Of a stretch of 52,133 nucleotides of DNA, positions 27,159-35,895 are shown in pieces. The translations under genes and the position numbers were made by a program. This DNA comes from Acidimicrobiaceae bacterium (GTDB taxonomy: Bacteria > Actinomycetota > Acidimicrobiia > Acidimicrobiales > Ilumatobacteraceae): assembly GCA_947467375.1 (NCBI GenBank), contig CANIHL010000004.1:1-52133 (forward strand), read 5' to 3'. The notes beneath the pieces are model-generated. The model did not search any database. It was not told where the DNA came from and worked only from the letters and a program-made list of their open reading frames with translations. Position 1 is the first letter of the stretch; every line of letters begins with the position of its first letter.

Positions 27159-27164
27159 TACTCT
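27159..27164 (+). promoter_or_regulatory. Leaderless-type -10 box, LysM lipoprotein gene
   Basis: TACTCT, six bases (AAAAGG) before the GTG at 27171. It suggests the lipoprotein gene is transcribed separately from gltBD and starts at the GTG. Confidence 0.45.
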
Positions 27165-27170
27165 AAAAGG

Positions 27171-27764
27171 GTGATGAAACGCCCCCAGAAAGCCATCGTG
27201 CATGCAGTTGCAGCACTCGCAGCAATCTCACTCGTTGCGGCTTGTAGTGCAGATGTTTCGGGAAGTGCAACAACAGTTGTTGCCGTGGAGTCAACAAATT
27301 TCCAAACCATTCCACCGGTAAGTCCAACCACCGTTCCGGTTACCACCACATTGCCAATTGGTGCGGTTGGAGTAGAGCAGACTTACACGGTGTTGCCGGG
27401 TGACTCTCCGAGTTTGGTTGCAACAATTTTTGGCATCACACCGTCCGAGTTGCTCATGTACAACGGTCTGGCTGCTTCAGGGCAGTTTCCGTTCGCAGGA
27501 TCAATTCTTAAGATTCCACCATCTGCAATGGTGCTGAATCCAATTGTCACGGCAAAGCCAGACGTTGCTGCTGGTCCTGCGGCTGCAGGTTGTGATGCGC
27601 GTCCTGCAGGTACGTATCAAATTGCAGCAGGTGACTCCATCTATGTCATTCGCAAGAAGTTCTGTGTTTCACTTGCTTCGTTATTAGGTGCAAACAACTG
27701 GCCAAACTCAAGCGTCGGTATTCGCCCGGGTCAGATCATCAACATCCCTGCCTCGGGCTCGTAA
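27171..27764 (+). CDS. LysM-domain lipoprotein, cell-wall associated
   Basis: A 197-residue secreted lipoprotein. A basic N-terminus, a hydrophobic stretch and the lipobox LVAAC (Cys about 26) direct lipid anchoring. After a Thr/Pro/Val-rich linker come two LysM-like repeats (about 70-115, TYTVLPGDSPSLVATIFGI, and about 145-195, TYQIAAGDSIYVIRKKF), which usually bind peptidoglycan glycan. No catalytic domain is present. The start is GTG 27171 on promoter spacing; ATG 27174 is equally possible. It is followed four bases later by the unknown gene at 27768. Confidence 0.8.
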   Translation: MMKRPQKAIVHAVAALAAISLVAACSADVSGSATTVVAVESTNFQTIPPVSPTTVPVTTTLPIGAVGVEQTYTVLPGDSPSLVATIFGITPSELLMYNGLAASGQFPFAGSILKIPPSAMVLNPIVTAKPDVAAGPAAAGCDARPAGTYQIAAGDSIYVIRKKFCVSLASLLGANNWPNSSVGIRPGQIINIPASGS

Positions 27765-27767
27765 ATC

Positions 27768-28238
27768 ATGAACTCGTTTGGGCCTGTAGAACATCGCAAG
27801 CTGGCTATCGAAGCCAACAATTCAACGTGGGAATTTCTCGACTGCGAACTTGGATCGCTTTCAGAACTAGACAGCGAAGAAATGACGCGTCGTGCGTATG
27901 CTGCGGCATACCACTGGTCGCGTGCAGAAAATGCAACCGTGATTAATGAGATTCGCGCCTCGTGGCTCATTGCCAAAGTGTGGATCCATCAATCACGTGG
28001 AGACATTGCATTGGCAATTTCTGATCGGTGTATCGAATTGTGTTTGGCAAACAACATAAAAGACTTTGATCTGGCTTATGTCTATGAAGCGAAAGCTCGA
28101 AGTCTTGCGTGCTTGGGTGACTTGGACGGTGCGCGCGAAGCGAAAAGGGTTGCGTCGTCAGTTGAGATTGTCGATGAGGAAGATCAGAAACTTGTACAAG
28201 CTGATCTTGCAAAGGGTCCGTGGTTCGGTCTGTTTTAG
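27768..28238 (+). CDS. Conserved hypothetical protein, alpha-helical (TPR-like)
   Basis: A 156-residue soluble protein predicted mainly helical, with a repeat-like C-terminal half (DLAYVYEAKARSLACLGDLD) resembling tetratricopeptide helices. I do not recognise a named family. It lies four bases after the LysM lipoprotein gene and is probably co-transcribed with it. The stop overlaps the ddl stop by four bases (TTAG), the genes being convergent. Confidence 0.7.
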   Translation: MNSFGPVEHRKLAIEANNSTWEFLDCELGSLSELDSEEMTRRAYAAAYHWSRAENATVINEIRASWLIAKVWIHQSRGDIALAISDRCIELCLANNIKDFDLAYVYEAKARSLACLGDLDGAREAKRVASSVEIVDEEDQKLVQADLAKGPWFGLF

Positions 28239-29311
28239 CGCGCGGTGTTGCGGCGACGTCGAGAGTGACGTTCGATCGCCAAGTCAATCAATTCGTCGAG
28301 CAGCTCGCCATATGAAAGTCCAGATGCTTGCCACAATTTCGGATACATCGAGATTGGGGTAAAGCCAGGAATGGTGTTGATCTCGTTGCACAAAAACCCA
28401 CGACCGTTTTTTTCGTAGAAGAAGTCCACGCGTGCCATGCCTTCGGCGCGAAGTGTGTGGAAAATGACGATGGCGAGTTTTTGAACAGCCTCAATTTCGT
28501 CGGCACTGAGATTTGCTGGAACGACTAGTTGTGCACCGTCGGTGATGTATTTGTCGGCGTAGTCATAGAACTCATTTCCAGGAACAATTTCACCTGGGGT
28601 AGAAGCACGAGCATCAATATTTCCCAGAACTGCAACTTCAATTTCTCGACCATTGATTGCTTCTTCAATCACAATCCACTCGTCATACTCCAAGGCGTGT
28701 GCCGCAGCAGTTTTCAGTTCTGCTGCAGTTTTTGCTTTGGACACACCAACCGATGACCCCATGTTTGCCGGCTTGACAAACAGTGGCAATCCGAGTGTGT
28801 CAATTGCATGTTTCAGCGAAGCATCGTTTACGTGAGCTTCGCGAAGTGAAATGTATTGCGGCTGAGGAATGCCATTTGCATGCAGGACCTGCTTTGCAAC
28901 ACCCTTGTCCATCGAGACGGCGCTTCCGAGCACTCCTGTTCCAACGAAAGCAATATTTGCCAATTCGAGCAACCCCTGAATGGTTCCATCTTCGCCTAGC
29001 GGTCCGTGCAAAAGGGGGAAGACCACAGTGCGCGCAGAATCGCGAGATTCGCCAACTACAACTGAAATTGATGTTGGCTCGCCATCAGTTGTGAGTTTTT
29101 CGCCGATGTGTTCTGATCCGCGTTTGAGATCGGCCATCGCCTGTGTGGCCAAATTCCATTTACCATCGCGAGTAATACCGATTGCAGTAATTCTGTACTT
29201 CGCTGGGTCAAGTGCGCGAAGCACATGTGCTGCAGTGACGCAGCTGACATCGTGTTCGGCGGATTCACCACCAAACAACACGATTACGTGTGTTGGAGTA
29301 TGTGTAGTCAC
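28235..29311 (-). CDS. ddl: D-alanine--D-alanine ligase
   Basis: Joins two D-alanines with ATP for peptidoglycan precursor synthesis in the cytoplasm. The 358-residue ATP-grasp protein has the N-terminal VLFGGESAEHDVSCVTA, the ATP-binding FVKPANMGSSVGVSKA, and the metal-binding CNEINTIPGFTPISMYP. The start is GTG 29311. It is divergent from murF, which adds the dipeptide product to UDP-MurNAc-tripeptide; the 41-bp gap must hold both promoters. Confidence 0.96.
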   Translation of the reverse strand: MTTHTPTHVIVLFGGESAEHDVSCVTAAHVLRALDPAKYRITAIGITRDGKWNLATQAMADLKRGSEHIGEKLTTDGEPTSISVVVGESRDSARTVVFPLLHGPLGEDGTIQGLLELANIAFVGTGVLGSAVSMDKGVAKQVLHANGIPQPQYISLREAHVNDASLKHAIDTLGLPLFVKPANMGSSVGVSKAKTAAELKTAAAHALEYDEWIVIEEAINGREIEVAVLGNIDARASTPGEIVPGNEFYDYADKYITDGAQLVVPANLSADEIEAVQKLAIVIFHTLRAEGMARVDFFYEKNGRGFLCNEINTIPGFTPISMYPKLWQASGLSYGELLDELIDLAIERHSRRRRNTAR

Positions 29312-29320
29312 TATGAAACA

Positions 29321-29350
29321 CGGTACTCGGTAATAATCGGTATTCTCGGT
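29321..29350. repeat. CGGT repeats in the ddl-murF divergent promoter
   Basis: CGGTA occurs at 29321, 29328 and 29338, and CGGT at 29347, in a 41-bp intergenic region. The repeats flank TAATAAT and the murF -10 box. They could be binding sites for a common regulator or chance. Confidence 0.4.
29341..29346 (+). promoter_or_regulatory. Leaderless-type -10 box, murF
   Basis: TATTCT, six bases (CGGTGC) before the murF ATG at 29353. A second AT-rich box, TAATAAT (29331-29337), lies just upstream. Confidence 0.5.
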
Positions 29351-29352
29351 GC

Positions 29353-30663
29353 ATGCGCTTTATGGCTGCCGATGTGGCGAATGCAACGGGGGGCGCACTC
29401 GTTGGACAAAATGCCCACCTTTTGGGGGCAAGTTTTGATTCGCGAAGCATTACGCCAGGTCAATTGTTCGTTCCGATAGTCGCAGAGCGCGATGGACACG
29501 ATTTCATTGAAATGGCGTTGAAGTCTGGCGCTGGTGCGTATCTCACTCAGCGCGAATCTGTTGGTCGCAGCGCAATTGTCGTTGAAGACACACTTGCTGC
29601 ATTGCTGAAACTTGGCGCATGGGCGCGAGTTCGACTTGAGCCAACAGTAGGTAGCAGGGTCATTGGCGTAACAGGTTCTGTGGGCAAAACGTCAACGAAG
29701 GATTTCATTGCAGCAGCGTTGTCGAGCGAACTCGTTGTTTCCGCAAGCGAACGATCATTTAACAACGACCAGGGATTGCCGGTCACGTTGTTGAATGCTG
29801 CAGACAATGCACAAGCATTGGTGTTGGAAATGGGAATGCGTGGTTTCGGCGAAATCGCGCGGCTGTGTTCAATTGCTCAACCAACTATTGGCGTGGTGAC
29901 AGCGGTTGCTGCGGCCCATACCGAACGTGTTGGTGGCATCGATGGTGTTGCGCGTGCGAAAGCCGAACTGGTGCAAGCGCTTCCGCAGTCTGGCTTTGCA
30001 ATCTTGAATGCAGACGACGAGCGAGTTCGTGAGATGCGGAAATTCACTCAAGCACAGGTGCTGACATATGGCGTGCATGAAGGCGCAGACATTCGAATTA
30101 CGAAATGTGAGATGGACGAGATGGCTCGTGCATCAGTGAGTGCAACGACGCCATGGGGCAGTGTGTCGTGGGCAATGTCGGTGCCCGGTGCTCATATGGC
30201 ATTGAACGCTGCAGCAGCGATTGCAGTTGCAGGGGCTTGCGAGGTCGACATTTATCAAGCGGCGACAGCATTGGAGCAGAGTTCACTTTCACCGATGCGC
30301 ATGCAGGTCATCACAACCGATGATGGAATGACAATTATCAATGATGCATACAACGCAAACCCAGCTTCAATGCGCGCCGCTCTTGACACATTGGTAGGAA
30401 TAAAAGCTTCGCGCCACGTAGTGATTGCTGGTCAAATGGCTGAGTTGGCAGATTCTGCTGCAGAACACAGAGCAATTGTTGAATACGCGCGAAGCAAATC
30501 AATCGAATTCATCGCATGTGAAACTGAAAACTATGCAACGTCACCGCATTCAATTGATGATGCTGTGAGACGGGTGCGTGATGGTGGAACTGACGTTGCA
30601 GTGCTGGTAAAAGGCTCGCGAGTTGCTGCACTCGAGCGAGTCGTGCAATTACTTACTAGTTAA
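29353..30663 (+). CDS. murF: UDP-N-acetylmuramoyl-tripeptide--D-alanyl-D-alanine ligase
   Basis: Adds D-Ala-D-Ala to UDP-MurNAc-tripeptide, the last cytoplasmic step of the peptidoglycan stem peptide. The 436-residue Mur ligase has an N-terminal substrate domain with ASFDSRSITPGQLFV, the P-loop GVTGSVGKTSTKD (about 104-116), the FNNDQGLPVTLL motif and a C-terminal domain with NDAYNANPASM. It is not in a mur/fts cluster here; it pairs with divergent ddl, the supplier of its dipeptide. The 3' end overlaps the convergent MFS gene by 15 bases. Confidence 0.95.
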   Translation: MRFMAADVANATGGALVGQNAHLLGASFDSRSITPGQLFVPIVAERDGHDFIEMALKSGAGAYLTQRESVGRSAIVVEDTLAALLKLGAWARVRLEPTVGSRVIGVTGSVGKTSTKDFIAAALSSELVVSASERSFNNDQGLPVTLLNAADNAQALVLEMGMRGFGEIARLCSIAQPTIGVVTAVAAAHTERVGGIDGVARAKAELVQALPQSGFAILNADDERVREMRKFTQAQVLTYGVHEGADIRITKCEMDEMARASVSATTPWGSVSWAMSVPGAHMALNAAAAIAVAGACEVDIYQAATALEQSSLSPMRMQVITTDDGMTIINDAYNANPASMRAALDTLVGIKASRHVVIAGQMAELADSAAEHRAIVEYARSKSIEFIACETENYATSPHSIDDAVRRVRDGGTDVAVLVKGSRVAALERVVQLLTS

Positions 30664-31914
30664 ATAATTGTTCTTGGTATCAAGGGCCGAAACGTTGCAC
30701 CACCAGGCCAAGAACAATGCCCATGCTGCGCCAAATAGCAACAGCCATCGCGCGCCGTATTGATCAACGATTGGACCAAACAACATGTTGCCAAGTGGAA
30801 CGGTGCCACCAAAGGACATAAACCACAGCGACATCACACGTCCACGCATTTCTGGTTTCAATCTGCTTTGCACCACGATGGACATTGCTGTGGTGGTGAA
30901 GAAGTACGCGAATCCAAGAATGAATCCGAAGATGAATGCCGGTACTGCAGAGCGAGAGATAGCAAAGAACACCATGCTCACTGAAAAACCAACGAACCCG
31001 TATTGCACAAGTTTTCGTTGATCTCGATGCGAGAACTTGGTGCCAATTGCCAGGCCACCAAGTGCAGCACCAAGACCCCAAGTTGCATACAGCCACTTAT
31101 ACACGGAGCCATCTTCTGCAATACCAAAGTTGACATGGGCAACTGCGGGAAAGAGTCCTACATAAGGAAGGGAAAACAACGAAAAGGTGGCGAGTGTGAG
31201 CAACAAGCGACTGACGCCAGAAATTTGGCGCGCAAGAGATATGCCGCTGGTAAATCTTCGCCACCCTTGTGTCGTGTCTGGTGTAAACGTGGGAATGTTC
31301 ACCGCCATTAATGCAAAGATCACGAAGAGATACGTTGCCGCGTTCATAAAGAAGAATCCAGCTGTGGTGACGCCAACTTGAGAGAGCACCGCAACAATGA
31401 TTGGGCCAACAACGCGTGATCCGTTAATGACCACACTGTTCAGCGATAACGCTCCCGGCAAATCCACTGGCCGAACGAGCGAAGGCAACATGGCCGACCA
31501 TGCGGGAGCGTTCAACGCATTGCCAACGCCTACTCCGAGCGCTGCAAGAAAGATATAGATAAAGCGCGGATCGCCCAGCGCAAGAGCGGCAAGGGCAATG
31601 GAGAAAGTGAGTTGTGTGATTTGCATTGAAATGAGCCATCGGCGTCGATCAAATTTGTCGGCAAGAACACCTGCAAATATGGACAAAAAGAGCAGTGGCC
31701 CAAGCTGGGCAAAAATCATGATGCCAACGAGTGAGGCCTTGCCAGTGCGGTGGTACACGTAGGCGGGGAGCACCACGTTCTGCATCCAGGTGCCGATGTT
31801 TGAGGCGAATGATCCAGACCACACCATTCGAAAGTCACGTGATGCGAGGGCGGCTTGAACTGAACCTGGCTTATGCGGGTTCGGCGAGTCGTGGTCGAGA
31901 GTAAAGTCGGACAT
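30649..31914 (-). CDS. MFS transporter (EntS/MFS_3-like exporter)
   Basis: A 421-residue major-facilitator protein with about twelve hydrophobic segments. The region after helix 2 contains GVLADKFDRRRWL, the conserved loop between helices 2 and 3, and the opening FRMVWSGSFASNIGTWMQ is typical of the enterobactin-exporter-like MFS_3 group. The substrate is unknown; efflux is likely. ATG 31914 is preferred over a TTG 27 bases upstream. Its start codon directly abuts the GTG of the divergent zinc-ribbon gene, and the 3' end overlaps murF by 15 bases. Confidence 0.87.
   Translation of the reverse strand: MSDFTLDHDSPNPHKPGSVQAALASRDFRMVWSGSFASNIGTWMQNVVLPAYVYHRTGKASLVGIMIFAQLGPLLFLSIFAGVLADKFDRRRWLISMQITQLTFSIALAALALGDPRFIYIFLAALGVGVGNALNAPAWSAMLPSLVRPVDLPGALSLNSVVINGSRVVGPIIVAVLSQVGVTTAGFFFMNAATYLFVIFALMAVNIPTFTPDTTQGWRRFTSGISLARQISGVSRLLLTLATFSLFSLPYVGLFPAVAHVNFGIAEDGSVYKWLYATWGLGAALGGLAIGTKFSHRDQRKLVQYGFVGFSVSMVFFAISRSAVPAFIFGFILGFAYFFTTTAMSIVVQSRLKPEMRGRVMSLWFMSFGGTVPLGNMLFGPIVDQYGARWLLLFGAAWALFLAWWCNVSALDTKNNYLTSK
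31902..31907 (+). promoter_or_regulatory. Leaderless-type -10 box, zinc-ribbon gene
   Basis: TAAAGT, seven bases (CGGACAT) before the GTG at 31915. The box lies inside the first codons of the divergent MFS gene. Confidence 0.4.
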
Positions 31915-32103
31915 GTGAGCAACGAACACGCTACAACTCAATCAACTTCAGACTCATTACTGAGTGAAAAGTCACAGGCACCGTTCTGTGCATCACCACG
32001 AGGCGTGTTTAGTGAGTGCCCACATTGTGGATCGAACCTGTACCCAGAGCACGCACACTTTCGTTGTGCGTCATGTGGCTGGCGCGATTCGTGTTGTGAC
32101 TAA
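31915..32103 (+). CDS. Zinc-ribbon miniprotein, unknown function
   Basis: A 62-residue protein with a low-complexity Ser/Thr-rich front half and a C-terminal zinc ribbon: CPHCGSNL, fourteen residues between the Cys pairs, then CASCGWRDSCCD. Two CxxC pairs plus a final CC are consistent with one structural zinc. GTG 31915 is supported by TAAAGT seven bases upstream; later starts are possible. The start codon abuts that of the divergent MFS gene (CAT|GTG), and the stop overlaps alanine dehydrogenase (CTAA). I cannot assign a function. Confidence 0.6.
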   Translation: MSNEHATTQSTSDSLLSEKSQAPFCASPRGVFSECPHCGSNLYPEHAHFRCASCGWRDSCCD

Positions 32104-33242
32104 TTCAATGCAGTTATTGGGTCAACAAAAGCAAGATTGAGTTCGCGTGCCACAACATCGTTAGTGACGTGACCGTGTGCAGTTTTTAAACCATGACGGA
32201 GGGCTTCACTTTGTTCAACTGCACCACGTGCGCCTAGTCGCGCTACTTCAAGTTGGTATGGCAACGTTGCATTTGTGAGTGAATAGGTGCTGGTGTAGGG
32301 CACAGCACCAGGCATGTTGCCAACGGCGTAATGCACTACTCCGTGTTGCATGTAAATAGGGTCGGTGTGTGTGGTCTCGTGAGTAGTTGCAATGCAACCA
32401 CCTTGATCAACGGCAACGTCAACAATGACTGATCCGGGTTTCATTGAACGCACCATGTCTTCACTCACCACAATTGGTGCTCGTGCGCCAGCTACCAACA
32501 CTGCGCCAACAACTAAGTCGGCATCAACAAGAGCGCGCTCAATAGATCCGCGGTTTGACGCAAGTGTTGTAGTTCGACCAACACAGATTTGATCGAGATA
32601 ACGAAGTCGATCAAGGTTCTTATCCAAGATGGTGACGTTGGCAAGCATTCCAGCGGCGATCCATGCTGCGTTGTAACCAACATTGCCAGCGCCGATGACG
32701 ACAACGTTTGCAGGACGAACGCCTGGCGCTCCGCCCATGAGTACGCCTCGTCCACCTTGAGGGCGTTCAAGAAATCGTGCGCCAGCCTGAGTGGCGAATC
32801 GTCCGGCAATTTCGCTCATCGGTGCAAGTAGTGGCAACGATCCGTCAGCGGCTTGCACGGTTTCATAGGCGATTGCGGTGGTGCCTGAAGCTATGAGTGC
32901 TGCCGCAACTTTTGGATATGCAGACAGGTGTAAATACGTAAACAGCGTGAGGTCGCTTCGCAGAAAACCAAATTCCTCTTCCTTTGGCTCCTTTACTTTG
33001 AGCACCATCTCTTGCGACCATGCGTCGGCGGCGGTGTTCACGATGGTTGCTCCAGCGGCCACGAATTCTGCATCCGTTATTGAGGCTGCCTCTCCGGCGC
33101 CGGTCTCTACAAAGACATCAATTCCCAATCGCTCAAACTCACGAACGCCATCTGGCGTGAGCGAAACCCGACCTTCCATGGTCTTGATTTCTTTAGGAAC
33201 TCCAACTGTCTTTACCCCACGAGCAACGCTGCTTGTAGCCAT
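32100..33242 (-). CDS. ald: Alanine dehydrogenase
   Basis: Interconverts L-alanine and pyruvate plus ammonia with NAD. The 380-residue protein has the expected VGVPKEIKTMEGRVSLTP start (substrate Arg and Lys), KVKEPKEEEF, EIAGRFATQAGARFLE and the NAD loop VVIGAGNVGYNAAWIAAGM. The ATG is at 33242, with minus-strand TAGACA six bases upstream, nearly the leaderless pattern. It is divergent from the aldehyde dehydrogenase/polyamine transport operon with 34 bp between, so the two may be co-regulated in amine-nitrogen use. Confidence 0.95.
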   Translation of the reverse strand: MATSSVARGVKTVGVPKEIKTMEGRVSLTPDGVREFERLGIDVFVETGAGEAASITDAEFVAAGATIVNTAADAWSQEMVLKVKEPKEEEFGFLRSDLTLFTYLHLSAYPKVAAALIASGTTAIAYETVQAADGSLPLLAPMSEIAGRFATQAGARFLERPQGGRGVLMGGAPGVRPANVVVIGAGNVGYNAAWIAAGMLANVTILDKNLDRLRYLDQICVGRTTTLASNRGSIERALVDADLVVGAVLVAGARAPIVVSEDMVRSMKPGSVIVDVAVDQGGCIATTHETTHTDPIYMQHGVVHYAVGNMPGAVPYTSTYSLTNATLPYQLEVARLGARGAVEQSEALRHGLKTAHGHVTNDVVARELNLAFVDPITALN

Positions 33243-33264
33243 ACCCCATGTCTACTTCACTGGA

Positions 33265-33270
33265 TAGTCT
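33265..33270 (+). promoter_or_regulatory. Leaderless-type -10 box, aldehyde dehydrogenase operon
   Basis: TAGTCT, six bases (TGTGCC) before the ATG at 33277. The same hexamer at the same distance precedes the DUF3499 gene at 39581. Confidence 0.5.
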
Positions 33271-33276
33271 TGTGCC

Positions 33277-34701
33277 ATGAAATCCTTTAATAACTTCATC
33301 AATGGCAAAGAAGTACCGGCTCGCGACGGGCGTACCACCCCTGTTATCGACCCAGTAACAGGTGAGCAATATGCAACTGCAGCATTGTCTGGACCAAATG
33401 ACGTTGATGATGCGATGAAGGCAGCAGCCGTTGCTGCAGAGTCGTGGAAGAACACCACACCAGCCGTTCGTCAAAAAGCGATCAATGACATTGCTGATGT
33501 GATGGAAAAGCACATGACCGAATTGATTGAAGCAGAAATTGAAAATACAGGTAAGCCTCGAGCAATCACATATAACGAAGAAGTTCCACCAATGATGGAC
33601 CAGATTCGATTCTTTGCTGGTGCTGCTCGAATGCTCGAAGGTAAAAGCGCGGGCGAATACGTACCGAACTTCACTTCATATATACGTCGCGAACCGATCG
33701 GTGTGTGTGCACAGGTTGCGCCATGGAACTATCCGCTCATGATGGGCGTTTGGAAGTTCATTCCGGCAATCGCTGCAGGTAACACCACAGTGTTGAAGCC
33801 GAGCGACACCACGCCAGCTTCAACTGCATTGATTGCAAAAATTATTGGCGACATTTTGCCTCCAGGTGTTTTCAACGTGGTGTGCGGAGACCGCGATACC
33901 GGTCGCGCAATGGTCGATCACGACATTCCTGGAATGGTTTCGGTAACTGGTTCTGTTCGCGCAGGTATGGAAGTTGCAGCTGGTGCATCAAAGTCGCTGA
34001 AGCGATTGCATCTTGAACTCGGTGGCAAAGCCCCAGTAATCATTTTTGACGACGCCGACTTGGAACTTGCTGCAGAGACCATTGCCATGACCGGTTACTT
34101 CAACGGCGGCCAGGACTGCACAGCAGCAACACGCGTCATTGCCGGCCCAAAGGTGTACAACGACTTCGTTACGCTGCTCACCGAAGCCGCGAAGAAGACG
34201 AAAACAGGTCGACCAGATGAAGATGTTCTCTATGGTCCATTGAACAACGAAGTGCACCTCAGCAAAGTTGCAGGGTTCCTTGACCGCGTGCCAAAGCACG
34301 GCAAGGTCACAACCGGTGGCTCACAAATTGGCGGCAAGGGTTACTTCTTTGAGCCAACTGTGGTCTCCGACCTTTTGCAAAGCGATGAGATGATCCAGAA
34401 TGAGATCTTCGGGCCAGTCATTACTGTTCAAAAGTTCAGCGATGAAGCAGAGGCCTTGAAGTGGGCGAACGGTGTTGATTTCGCGCTTGCCTCTTCGGTA
34501 TGGACTCGCGACCTCGGTCGAGCCATGCGCATGACGAAGAATCTTGACTTTGGTTGCGTGTGGGTGAACACCCACATTCCAATGGTTGCCGAAATGCCAC
34601 ACGGCGGATACAAGAAATCTGGCTACGGAAAAGACCTATCGATGTATGCACTAGATGACTACACGCGCATTAAGCACGTGATGATCAACCTCAACAGTTA
34701 G
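33277..34701 (+). CDS. Aldehyde dehydrogenase, probable gamma-aminobutyraldehyde dehydrogenase
   Basis: An NAD(P)-dependent aldehyde dehydrogenase of 474 residues. The catalytic elements are present: [17 protein letters not shown] (cofactor and oxyanion Asn), [16 protein letters not shown] (general-base Glu), and [10 protein letters not shown] with the nucleophilic Cys. The sequence is closest in feel to PatD/YdcW-type aminobutyraldehyde dehydrogenases. The following genes encode a spermidine/putrescine-type transporter starting 11 bases after its stop, so oxidation of the aldehyde from putrescine is the likely job. Betaine aldehyde is an alternative. Confidence 0.9.
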   Translation: MKSFNNFINGKEVPARDGRTTPVIDPVTGEQYATAALSGPNDVDDAMKAAAVAAESWKNTTPAVRQKAINDIADVMEKHMTELIEAEIENTGKPRAITYNEEVPPMMDQIRFFAGAARMLEGKSAGEYVPNFTSYIRREPIGVCAQVAPWNYPLMMGVWKFIPAIAAGNTTVLKPSDTTPASTALIAKIIGDILPPGVFNVVCGDRDTGRAMVDHDIPGMVSVTGSVRAGMEVAAGASKSLKRLHLELGGKAPVIIFDDADLELAAETIAMTGYFNGGQDCTAATRVIAGPKVYNDFVTLLTEAAKKTKTGRPDEDVLYGPLNNEVHLSKVAGFLDRVPKHGKVTTGGSQIGGKGYFFEPTVVSDLLQSDEMIQNEIFGPVITVQKFSDEAEALKWANGVDFALASSVWTRDLGRAMRMTKNLDFGCVWVNTHIPMVAEMPHGGYKKSGYGKDLSMYALDDYTRIKHVMINLNS

Positions 34702-34712
34702 TCTTTGCACTA

Positions 34713-35861
34713 ATGGGGGAATCACCTAGCAACGTCATCGTTCTTGACCATGTTTCGAAGCGCTACGGCGACTTTGTTGCGGTGCATGATGCCAATTTCT
34801 CTATTGCTACTGGCGAATTTTTCGCCATGCTCGGACCATCTGGTTGCGGCAAGACCACCACATTAAAAATGATCGCTGGGTTCGAACAGCCAACTGCTGG
34901 TCGAGTCATGTTGGATGGAGTCGACGTTTCGGACGTTCCGCCATACAAGCGCAATGTCAACACAGTGTTTCAGCAATACGCATTGTTTCCACATATGACG
35001 GTGTTCGACAATGTTGCTTTTGGCCCTCGTTCAAAAAAAGTAGACGAATCAAAGATCAAAGCAAGCGTTATGGAGATGCTTGAAATTGTTCGCTTGAGCG
35101 ATTTTGCACAACGCAAACCATCTCAGCTTTCTGGTGGTCAGCAACAACGTGTTGCACTGGCTCGCGCATTGGTCAATTATCCAAGTGCATTGCTGTTAGA
35201 CGAACCCCTGGCTGCTCTCGACCTGAAATTACGCGAGGCGATGCAAATTGAGTTGAAGCGAATTCAGCGCGAGGTGGGCATCAGCTTTATTTTCGTAACA
35301 CACGACCAGGGTGAAGCACTCACCATGAGTGATCGTATTGCGGTCATGAGTCAGGGTCACGTTGAGCAAATTGGAACTCCGCAAGATATTTATCGCTCGC
35401 CAGCTTCATTGTTTGTTGCCGGATTTATTGGCTCGGCAAATCTTCTTCCTGGAACGATTCAGAGTCATGACGGTGCAGACGCCGTGGTTGCACTGAAGGC
35501 AGGATCAACTATTCGTGTTGCGGGTCAGGCTGGCGTACACGCAATTGGCGCTCACGTTTCAGTCATGCTTCGCCCGGAGCGACTGCGACCTTCCGAGCAA
35601 GTTGATTCGCAGGGTCAGAGTCTGCAGGGCACATTGACCGACCTGGTTTTCCAGGGTGCTACTGCACGAATGATTGTTCATCTGGTCGATGGAACTGAAT
35701 TGACCTGTTTGGCCGATTCCTCAGCCCGCATGCCGCAAATAGCGGTGGGTGCAACGATGAACGTGTCGTGGGACGCAGATGGTGGGTACATCTTGGCTGG
35801 ATGGCCAGAAAAAGCCGGTTCCAATACCACTGACATCGATCACATTGAGTCAACGCTCTAA
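34713..35861 (+). CDS. potA: Spermidine/putrescine ABC transporter, ATP-binding protein
   Basis: The 382-residue ATPase that powers the importer encoded by the next genes. Walker A is GPSGCGKTTTLK (about 38-49), the Q loop is FQQYALFPHMTVFDN, the ABC signature is LSGGQQQRVALARAL and Walker B is LLLDEPLAALD. A C-terminal TOBE domain (about 240-365) is typical of PotA/UgpC-type subunits. There is no clear Shine-Dalgarno; TAGTCT eight bases before the ATG coincides with the upstream stop. It is the second gene of the operon. Confidence 0.94.
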   Translation: MGESPSNVIVLDHVSKRYGDFVAVHDANFSIATGEFFAMLGPSGCGKTTTLKMIAGFEQPTAGRVMLDGVDVSDVPPYKRNVNTVFQQYALFPHMTVFDNVAFGPRSKKVDESKIKASVMEMLEIVRLSDFAQRKPSQLSGGQQQRVALARALVNYPSALLLDEPLAALDLKLREAMQIELKRIQREVGISFIFVTHDQGEALTMSDRIAVMSQGHVEQIGTPQDIYRSPASLFVAGFIGSANLLPGTIQSHDGADAVVALKAGSTIRVAGQAGVHAIGAHVSVMLRPERLRPSEQVDSQGQSLQGTLTDLVFQGATARMIVHLVDGTELTCLADSSARMPQIAVGATMNVSWDADGGYILAGWPEKAGSNTTDIDHIESTL

Positions 35862-35895
35862 CATTAATTAGCACTTCAACATAGGGGGAATGTAC

